NCBI GenBank assembly: GCA_937934385.1
Contig: CALGZV010000181.1
Coordinates: 1 to 10,037, forward strand
Reading direction: 5' to 3'
Source: an uncultured Clostridia bacterium
Lineage (GTDB): Bacteria > Bacillota > Clostridia > Oscillospirales > CAG-272
DNA: 10,037 bases
Positions 5,401 to 10,037 of the stretch are shown here, in pieces. The translations under genes were made by a program, and so were the position numbers. The notes beneath the pieces were generated by a model. That model was not told where the DNA came from. It searched no databases and saw nothing but the letters and a program-made list of their open reading frames with translations. Position 1 is the first letter of the stretch. Every line of letters starts with the position of its first letter.

Positions 5401-7919
5401 GTCATAACTATGCGTCGGTAAGCGGTCTGTGGGGCGTTGGAGGCATTCTCGGCGAGCTGGAAGATAACGCGCATGTAACTGTTGAAAATTGCAGCAATCG
5501 CGGAGAAGTTTATGCGTCATATACCGGAGGCGGTATTATAGGTCAGGTCGGACCAAACCGTTGGAAGAATAACGGCTCGTCCGCGAACATTGTAAACTGT
5601 TATAACACAGGTAATATCGGCGGAACGGGAGCCTGGGGACTTGGAGGAATTATCGGAAGTTTCCGTCTTGGAAACACCGATGATTCTGCCGTTAAAAACT
5701 GTTACAATGCCGGAACCGTCAGGGAAACAGAACCTTCCGGAGCTGTTATCGGAAGCGTTTGCGAAACATCTGTATCGCTTGAAAATGTGTATTATCTGAA
5801 TTCTTCATGCGATAAGGCGGTTGGAATGTTTGATGACGGAGGAAATGATACTCCCGGTACGGTTACGGGTGAGGCTGCGGCGAAAACAGAAGCAGAAATG
5901 AAGGAAGCTTCTTTTGCGGCATTGCTTGGTGATGCTTTTGCTGCGGATACTCAGACTGTCGGCGGCGGATATCCTGTTTTGAAAGTGCAGAAACCGATAG
6001 GAGAAGAAGCTCCCGTTCGCGCGGGACTCGAGATCGGAACTGTCGAAGAACTGATTGCTTTTGCCGAGCGTGTCAATAAGGGGGAGCGCTTTACAGGTAA
6101 AACGGTAGCTCTTACCGCACACATAGATCTTTCGGATGTCGATAACTGGATACCGATCGGACGCTCAGGTAATTATTCATTTGACGGTATTTTTGACGGC
6201 CGTAACTATGTTATTGACAACCTTTACTCTGTGAGCGGAGGACTGTTCGGCTATGTAGGATCAAACGCCGTTATTAAAAATGTCGACGTTGCCAGCGGTG
6301 AGATAGGTAAAGCAGAGAATTACACTCAGTTCCTCGGAGGTATCGCAAACTGGAGCAACGGCGCAGACTTTATCGGATGTTGGAACGGCGCTGATATCTA
6401 CTGTGCAGGCTACAGCGGCGGTATAGTCGGAACTGTACGCGACGGCGGAGAGAGCCTCATCAGAGAATGTTATAATGTCGGTACCATCTATGGAAAAGAC
6501 ACGCATGTCGGCGGTATCGTCGGCCATCTCGACACGACACGGGAGCAGGAAGGAACCGAGGTCAATGTTACTGTCGAAAACTGCTATAATACCGGTACGG
6601 TATATGCATCAGGTTCTGCAGGCGGCATTGCAGGCGGTATTCAGGACGGCCATACGGTACGCGGATGCTACAATGCAGGAGACGTTTATGCTTCATCAGA
6701 ATCTTTGCCGATAGCAGGATCGATCGTCGGTTCTGTGACAAGAGCAAATACGTTTGAAAAGTGTTATTATGATGTTTCGACATGTGAAAAAGGTATCGGA
6801 GAGCTTGACAGCGAGGAGATCATCGGAATGACTGCCGATGAAATGCGTTCTTCGGATTTTGCAGAGCTTCTCGGAGGAAGTTTCACGGAAGATCCTTACG
6901 GACTTGCTAACGGCGGATATCCGATCTTCAGTTGGCAGAGTACATATGATGCCGATGATATTAACTATGTAGTCGAAAAGATCGGTGCGATAGGAGTAGT
7001 AACGCTCGACAGTGCTGACGCTGTTAATGCGGCAAGAAACGCTTATGATGACCTTGACGGCAGTCTAAAATCCTATGTTTCAAATTATTCTGTGCTTCAG
7101 CAGGCAGAGACAGAGCTTGCAGCTATGCAGACCTTATGTCAGGTAAAGGATACTGCAAAGGCTCAGCTTGAAAGCTATAAGGACTTTGAGGATTACCGCG
7201 AGGCTCAGCAGGAAGAACTGAAGCAGATTATCGCAGACGGTAAAATTTCTATAGAAAATGCATCTGACGTGGAATCGGCTTTGCAGGCACTTGCTGAAGC
7301 AAAGGCTGATATGGACACTGTAAAAACCGATAAACAGCTTACAGATGAGGAAGCGGTAGCGTCGGTTTCCGGGCTTATAGAGGCGATCGGAACGGTCACA
7401 CTCCAAAGTACAGACGCTGTCAAAGCGGCAAGAAGTGCTTATGATGATTTAGACGATAGTTTGAAATCTCATGTTTCGAATTACATTGTACTCAAGCAGG
7501 CAGAAGCAGAGCTTGCTTATTTGCAGATGGTAAGTCAGGCGCAGAGTGTTTCTGAGCTTATAAATTCAATCGGGACGGTAACTCTCGAAAGCGAGCCTGT
7601 TATCGCTGCGGCGCGCTCGGCATATGAGTCGCTTTCCAATGAGGAAAAAGCACTTGTTGAGGGCTTGAATGTGCTTGAATCAGCCGAAAAAGCGCTTGCA
7701 GATTTAAAGAACGCTGTAAATGATCCTGACGATACGGATATCGGAGATATCAACGGAGACGGAAAGGTCAATTCAAAGGATCTTACACGTCTGATGAAGC
7801 TTATATCCGGTGAAAAAGTTGAAGTATTCGGAACTCCCGATATCAACGGAGACGGAGCGGTCAACTCAAAGGATCTTACCCGCCTGATGAAGATCATATC
7901 AGGTGCTTTGAGCGCGTAA
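2451..7919 (+). CDS. Secreted dockerin protein with GLUG blocks and an intrinsic-factor-like alpha/alpha-toroid
   Basis: This is a 1822-aa exported protein. Residues 1-27 form a Sec signal peptide: basic start, hydrophobic core, SAFA cleavage site followed by AEA. Residues about 30-325 are a first block of GLUG-type repeats (GGIAAYNNGTVTGC, NCYNIGSV). Residues about 340-695 are an alpha/alpha-toroid of the terpenoid cyclase/prenyltransferase superfamily, the fold of the N-terminal domain of intrinsic factor and transcobalamin. It shows recurrent helix signatures DTDWMALTMGRFGI, EWYRAVITVAALGGDP, INGWIWGLIALDAG, DVDITAMAIQALAPYY, ESIAQVIVALCSIGINP and DQATYALVSYWRLENG. An Ig-like (Big_3-type) domain lies at about 769-845. 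GLUG blocks two and three are at about 850-1180 and 1187-1498. Three related helical modules span about 1502-1757, and a type I dockerin ends the chain (about 1763-1822). The toroid lacks the DxDD or DCTAE-type signature of true triterpene cyclases as far as I can see, so a ligand-binding role is more likely than catalysis. With the upstream B12 riboswitch and the downstream DUF4430 gene, corrinoid binding is a reasonable inference but not shown. The dockerin predicts attachment to a cohesin-bearing scaffold or cell-wall protein. Confidence 0.9.
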   Translation: MNTRHNRLLAGLLAFIMIISVLPVSAFAAEADLTVSTPEGLQNFASDVNEGNSYEGKTVVLAGDISLGGETNPWTAIGTSSAPFKGTFDGGNHVISGLYINSTKSHQGLFGYINGGTVQNVTVQGSVTSTGGNIAGVAGYNNKGIIKNCSSAVDVNGTGGSFVHYYGGIAAYNNGTVTGCVNSGSITATGGAACGGVVGCNFGGSVTDCYNKGTVENPGSHVGGIIGQGRNGASTANCYNIGSVTGKTNVGAIAGQAQDGAASCQNSYYLTGSASFGIGSLSNADGVMSEEAMKAQELADKLGDAFMSDKDGINDGYPVLIWENSVSTDKPVRPAFAESTELSAALAEYIREAVNSTKSHKLSSSGTLLGDKGYMAGASSTDTDWMALTMGRFGIFEAGDDSYSFRIDDGGYGSYLGAMRSYIEKTYSENGGILHSAKATEWYRAVITVAALGGDPTSFGTYNGKPIDLIADGSYNCALRNGPGTQGINGWIWGLIALDAGCYDVPEDAKYTREDFITEILKMQLTDGAGGNEYGGWVLGGYGNSSDVDITAMAIQALAPYYNDDTVYTYTNEISKKTVSKTVRRCVDEALERLSSMMSGNGGFTSWGTNNAESIAQVIVALCSIGINPAEDTRFITASGKTLLDGLLDFRTSDGGFCHVIGGGWNSMANDQATYALVSYWRLENGMRSLYDMRSNFTDEAEAAIYDAVGMIDQLPEPSVENYKSVLKSALDTFRAVPESERRYVGNYSQLAAAIELVGGEAALDTETPYITAIAVTENPVKLKYYNGESFDPYGMKVTAIYSDGKREEISGYTYSPADTLALSDTKVYITYGILKTSIDITVTEKMPWDGEGTEENPYLIRSADDLADMYTYITVKQMPTSGVHFRMTQDINMKNIENWRGIAESTSKGFCGHFDGAGYAVWNLNHTSIYSGLGLFGSLGDGALIENLTVASGKIGVPGGYNNTVGGIAARVVSNASATIRNCHNYASVSGLWGVGGILGELEDNAHVTVENCSNRGEVYASYTGGGIIGQVGPNRWKNNGSSANIVNCYNTGNIGGTGAWGLGGIIGSFRLGNTDDSAVKNCYNAGTVRETEPSGAVIGSVCETSVSLENVYYLNSSCDKAVGMFDDGGNDTPGTVTGEAAAKTEAEMKEASFAALLGDAFAADTQTVGGGYPVLKVQKPIGEEAPVRAGLEIGTVEELIAFAERVNKGERFTGKTVALTAHIDLSDVDNWIPIGRSGNYSFDGIFDGRNYVIDNLYSVSGGLFGYVGSNAVIKNVDVASGEIGKAENYTQFLGGIANWSNGADFIGCWNGADIYCAGYSGGIVGTVRDGGESLIRECYNVGTIYGKDTHVGGIVGHLDTTREQEGTEVNVTVENCYNTGTVYASGSAGGIAGGIQDGHTVRGCYNAGDVYASSESLPIAGSIVGSVTRANTFEKCYYDVSTCEKGIGELDSEEIIGMTADEMRSSDFAELLGGSFTEDPYGLANGGYPIFSWQSTYDADDINYVVEKIGAIGVVTLDSADAVNAARNAYDDLDGSLKSYVSNYSVLQQAETELAAMQTLCQVKDTAKAQLESYKDFEDYREAQQEELKQIIADGKISIENASDVESALQALAEAKADMDTVKTDKQLTDEEAVASVSGLIEAIGTVTLQSTDAVKAARSAYDDLDDSLKSHVSNYIVLKQAEAELAYLQMVSQAQSVSELINSIGTVTLESEPVIAAARSAYESLSNEEKALVEGLNVLESAEKALADLKNAVNDPDDTDIGDINGDGKVNSKDLTRLMKLISGEKVEVFGTPDINGDGAVNSKDLTRLMKIISGALSA
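6969..7720 (+). repeat. Three related helical modules inside the dockerin protein
   Basis: Modules start near 6969, 7353 and 7540. Each follows the pattern (V/S)xxLIxxIGxVTLxS, then AxxAARxAYxxL, a short loop, and a helix rich in Ala, Gln and Glu (for example AVNAARNAYDDLDGSLKS and AVKAARSAYDDLDDSLKS). Between the first two lies a separate helical stretch resembling FIVAR-like spacer domains (YREAQQEELKQIIADGK). The first two modules are also close at DNA level, which suggests fairly recent internal duplication. Such helical bundles usually act as stalks between binding domains and the attachment domain. Confidence 0.75.
7737..7916 (+). other. Type I dockerin domain at the C-terminus of the large protein
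   Basis: Two calcium-binding repeats are visible, D-I-N-G-D-G-K-V-N-S-K-D at residues 1766-1777 and D-I-N-G-D-G-A-V-N-S-K-D at 1797-1808. Each is followed by LTRLMK(L/I)ISG. They sit 31 residues apart, as in type I dockerins. The Asp/Asn ligands at loop positions 1, 3, 5, 9 and 12 are all present. Positions 10-11, which are known to influence cohesin choice, are Ser-Lys in both copies, so the two halves look interchangeable and a dual binding mode is possible. Dockerins bind cohesins on cellulosome-type scaffolds. Confidence 0.95.
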
Positions 7920-8239
7920 TATGCGGCTGATAGATGATTTTTATGTATCGGTATGCTGATATAACTGTGGGCAGGATGTCCCCGCCTCTATAGGCGGCGG
8001 GTTCCATAATCGCAATCAGTAGGAGTACAATCTCCTACTGATTGCGGCACTGCGCAGCAGTGCTCTTGTCCTATCCCTATGACGGGACAAGCCCTTATTG
8101 AATATTACTTTTCCGATACGGCGTAAAGGGCGGTCCGGAGCAGGATTGCCTTTTGCGGCATTACGGATACTGTGTTTTTTTTATGTTGATCTACTTTACA
8201 AAATGATTCGCAGATGATAAAATAAAAGGAGAAGTCGGA
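7920..8239 (+). other. Intergenic region between the dockerin protein and the DUF4430 protein
   Basis: This 320-base gap holds no convincing gene. The hairpin run described separately occupies 7979-8091. The rest (8092-8239) is A/T-rich toward the end, with a run of eight T at 8175-8182. An imperfect hairpin, GCGTAAAGGGC (8121-8131) with GCCTTTTGCGGC (8148-8159), lies 15 bases before that T run, too far for a standard terminator. I see no B12 box and no second riboswitch. TTTACA (8195-8200) with TAAAAT (8218-8223) has promoter-like spacing but would start transcription about 10 bases before the start codon. Read-through from the upstream gene is the simplest model. Confidence 0.6.
7979..8091 (+). 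repeat. Run of four adjacent hairpins between the two secreted-protein genes
   Basis: Four palindromes follow each other closely. (a) CCGCCT-CTAT-AGGCGG, 7982-7997. (b) A perfect 15-bp stem, CGCAATCAGTAGGAG (8011-8025) with its complement at 8032-8046, around loop TACAAT. (c) GCACTGC-GCA-GCAGTGC, 8047-8063. (d) CTTGTCC (8065-8071) with GGACAAG (8085-8091). None is followed by a T run, so they do not look like a standard terminator. Subterminal palindromes of this type, especially the CCGCC..GGCGG one, recall IS200/IS605-family ends and their palindrome-associated derivatives, but no tnpA or tnpB is present. An mRNA-stabilising or processing structure between two operon genes is the alternative. 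Confidence 0.7.
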
Positions 8240-10037
8240 ATGCGACCTATAAAAAGGCTTGCTTTAATTTTGAGCAGCTTGTTTCTGATAGCTTCATTCG
8301 TACTGCCTGCATTTTCAGTGTCAGCGGCATCTGGTCCGACAATAACTGCAACGCTGACAGATAACGCTGTTCAGAAAGGCAGTAAAAAAACTTTCGATGT
8401 TTGGGCGAAAAATTCGGCAGGAGAAAAAATAAAAGCAACTGTAAAATTAAACGGTAAAATTGTTAGTCCGACATGGGATGATACTGAAAAAACAAGCTAT
8501 ACGCTTGTTTTTACCGAGGAAGGGGAAAATATTGTCACAGTTTCCGCGTCGTCTGACGGCGGAAAAAGAAAAGAACTGGCGTATCATATTACATATGTAA
8601 AGGCGAAAGCCGGAGAGCAGATCGGAACGGCGATATGGAGCATAGAACTTTTTACGGTCGGATGCGGCTATCTGATCTGTCCGGTGAGTGTGCCGATATA
8701 TGAAGGAGAGACTTCGGCAGAGCAGCTGATAAGACTTCTCCGTAATAACGGTTTTGTCGGATATTACGGCGGTACGCCGAAATCAGCTTTTTATCTCGGT
8801 TACATAGCGGACGGGACGGTATCTGCTGCGAAGTATAATAACTATCAGAAAAGCGGAGCGCCGTCAGAACCGAGGCTACTGAATATTTCTCCGAAAATTC
8901 CGGATATACTTATCCCTTATCTTGAGGAAACAATGACATTTTTTGATCCTGACGATTATCTGAATAACTGGAAAGGATATATAGGGGAATTTGCATTTAC
9001 CAATGGTTCGGGATGGATGTATTCTGTCAATAATATTTTCCCGAATGTCGGATTTTCCGATACATATTTATCCGACGGCGACGTCGTGCGTGTTCAGTAT
9101 ACTCTCGGATACGGCGCAGATATAGGAGGCCTGGTCTCTATAGGCGGAAATGTTCCCGATTTAGATGTACAGCCAACTTCCGGTTACTTTGCCGCTGCGA
9201 ATAAAGATGAGCTGTGCAAAGCTATAAGCAAAGCCCTGACCTACGGCGATATGTCAAAGAAACGCGTAAAAGAGGTATACAGTGCTGCGATATCGGTTAT
9301 GGAAACGCTGAATGCTTCTCAGAACGTTGTTGACTCCGCTGTAAATGCACTGAACAGTGCTTTGCTTGATCCCGGAACCGAGACAGAAACAGTTTTGCCT
9401 GAAACTCGGCCTGCTATTGATCCACCTGAGACAGATCCTCCGGTTGTTTCCGGTGGCTCAGATGCTTCGGATACTGAAATTCCGCCTGAATTTGTCGGTC
9501 CGGTAAAGCCTCCGGATTCCGGAAACGAGACAGGTAAGCCGTCCGGTGCTGACACCGGTATCCCGAACTCCGGAAGCGTATCAGATAAACTGTCAACACA
9601 TCCTGTCCCGGACAGCGGAACCGGCTTTGAGTCTTCAAGCTCCGGAAATGGTACAAATAAGCCGTCAGTTTCCGGCGGACCGGAGAATTCGGGCACTTCT
9701 TCGGGATTGGGAAGCACGGTAAATAAGCCGTCTGCCTCGGACAGTTCGGAAAGTCCGGATAGACCTTCGGGTTCGGGAAACAGATCAAATAAAACGTCAA
9801 ATTCCTTGCTGCCGTCCGCTCCGAGCAGTATAATCGGAGTGTTCAGACCGTCAGGCTTGTCGGGTAACGTAGATGGGAAGTCATTGCCTTTTGTGACGGA
9901 AGGCTTGAACGGCGTATTCGATCCTTCTGATTTCGCAGGTATCTCAAATGAAGCTTTTAATCATGCGGTTTCATCTGACCGTGACAGCACAGTATCCGAC
10001 AATGAGGGCGGTGCGCAGCAAAAATCGGACGTTTCGG
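8240..10037 (+). CDS. Secreted DUF4430 (transcobalamin-like C-terminal domain) protein, open at window end
   Basis: The frame opened by ATG 8240 runs 599 codons to the window edge without a stop, so the C-terminus is missing. AAAGGAG at 8225-8231 lies 8 bases before the start. Residues 1-29 are a Sec signal peptide (RPIKR, hydrophobic core, SVSA cleavage). Residues about 31-122 look like an Ig-like beta domain. Residues about 130-292 fit DUF4430, the domain related to the beta domain of intrinsic factor and transcobalamin. It has YEGETSAEQLIRLL at 154-167, the hallmark NGSGWMYSVNNIFPNVGF at 255-272, and LSDGDVVRVQYTLGYG at 277-292. Cys142 and Cys147 are close enough to form a disulfide outside the cell. 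Residues about 316-376 are helical and FIVAR-like. After about 380 the chain is a long low-complexity Ser/Gly/Pro/Asn linker with recurring NKPS-like units, probably a wall-spanning spacer. A cell-wall anchor or further domain is expected beyond the window. The partner upstream carries the toroid half of the B12-carrier architecture. Confidence 0.88.
   Translation, partial: MRPIKRLALILSSLFLIASFVLPAFSVSAASGPTITATLTDNAVQKGSKKTFDVWAKNSAGEKIKATVKLNGKIVSPTWDDTEKTSYTLVFTEEGENIVTVSASSDGGKRKELAYHITYVKAKAGEQIGTAIWSIELFTVGCGYLICPVSVPIYEGETSAEQLIRLLRNNGFVGYYGGTPKSAFYLGYIADGTVSAAKYNNYQKSGAPSEPRLLNISPKIPDILIPYLEETMTFFDPDDYLNNWKGYIGEFAFTNGSGWMYSVNNIFPNVGFSDTYLSDGDVVRVQYTLGYGADIGGLVSIGGNVPDLDVQPTSGYFAAANKDELCKAISKALTYGDMSKKRVKEVYSAAISVMETLNASQNVVDSAVNALNSALLDPGTETETVLPETRPAIDPPETDPPVVSGGSDASDTEIPPEFVGPVKPPDSGNETGKPSGADTGIPNSGSVSDKLSTHPVPDSGTGFESSSSGNGTNKPSVSGGPENSGTSSGLGSTVNKPSASDSSESPDRPSGSGNRSNKTSNSLLPSAPSSIIGVFRPSGLSGNVDGKSLPFVTEGLNGVFDPSDFAGISNEAFNHAVSSDRDSTVSDNEGGAQQKSDVS
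9500..9800 (+). repeat. Degenerate Ser/Gly/Asn-Lys-Pro linker repeats in the DUF4430 protein
   Basis: The region contains diverged units of about 20-23 residues carrying GKPS, NKPS, NKPS and NKTS cores separated by SGxxxSG stretches. The composition is almost free of hydrophobic residues, as in extended wall-spanning linkers. The same bias leaves the complementary strand free of stops, which makes spurious minus-strand reading frames here. Confidence 0.6.

Noticed and set aside
4797..5474. Minus-strand open frame of 225 codons within the dockerin gene
   Set aside because: It is antisense to a well-supported coding region, has no ribosome binding site or recognisable domain, and its composition is that of a shadow frame.
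7737..7916. Possible EF-hand calcium sensor
   Set aside because: The two loops are spaced and followed by LTRLMK helices as in type I dockerins, sit at the very C-terminus of a secreted multi-domain protein, and lack the preceding E-helix of EF-hands.
8195..8223. Promoter-like TTTACA-N17-TAAAAT before the DUF4430 gene
   Set aside because: Transcription would begin about 10 bases before the ATG, leaving the ribosome binding site outside the message. Chance matches are expected in A/T-rich DNA.
9319..9800. Minus-strand open frames opposite the DUF4430 linker
   Set aside because: The low-complexity Ser/Gly/Pro coding sequence on the plus strand avoids stops on the other strand. The translated products are repetitive and have no family resemblance.
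1..10037. CRISPR arrays, rRNA or tRNA genes, defence systems
   Set aside because: I saw no regularly spaced direct repeats, no rRNA-like sequence and no nuclease or toxin signatures on either strand.

Overview
The window looks like a chromosomal segment from a Gram-positive gut or rumen Clostridia species, most likely Oscillospiraceae/Ruminococcus-like. The reasons are strong AGGAGG-type ribosome binding sites, a type I dockerin, secreted multi-domain surface proteins without outer-membrane features, GLUG and Ig-like modules, and moderate GC content. The genus is an inference; no rRNA or marker gene is present. All genes are on the + strand.

Layout. (1) Bases 1-1674 hold the end of a carbohydrate operon: the last 18 codons of an unidentified gene, a FGGY-family sugar kinase starting 4 bases later, and a strong intrinsic terminator at 1631-1674. 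(2) Bases 1718-2173 are a regulatory leader. A perfect-consensus sigma-A promoter (TTGACA-N17-TATAAT) is followed by a cobalamin (B12) riboswitch aptamer (about 1779-1972), then about 200 bases of expression platform containing a long inverted repeat with a nested hairpin. (3) Bases 2174-2431 encode an 85-aa protein with a homing-endonuclease-associated (HNH_repeat) fold. (4) Bases 2451-7919 encode a 1822-aa secreted protein. Its order is signal peptide, GLUG block, an alpha/alpha-toroid of the terpenoid-cyclase/intrinsic-factor type, an Ig-like domain, two more GLUG blocks, three helical repeats and a C-terminal dockerin. (5) Bases 7920-8239 are non-coding and hold a run of four adjacent hairpins. 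(6) From 8240 to the window end runs an incomplete secreted protein with a DUF4430 (transcobalamin-like C-terminal) domain and a long Ser/Gly/Pro-rich linker. It is open at the right edge and has no stop codon in the window.

How the parts may work together. Eukaryotic B12 carriers (intrinsic factor, transcobalamin) consist of an alpha/alpha-toroid plus a small beta domain related to DUF4430. Here those two halves appear on two separate secreted proteins encoded in a row downstream of a B12 riboswitch, and one half carries a dockerin. The most interesting reading is a B12-repressed, extracellular, split 'intrinsic-factor-like' corrinoid capture system, perhaps docked on a cohesin scaffold. The riboswitch, dockerin and DUF4430 calls are well supported by motifs. 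Corrinoid binding and the split-carrier model are inference.
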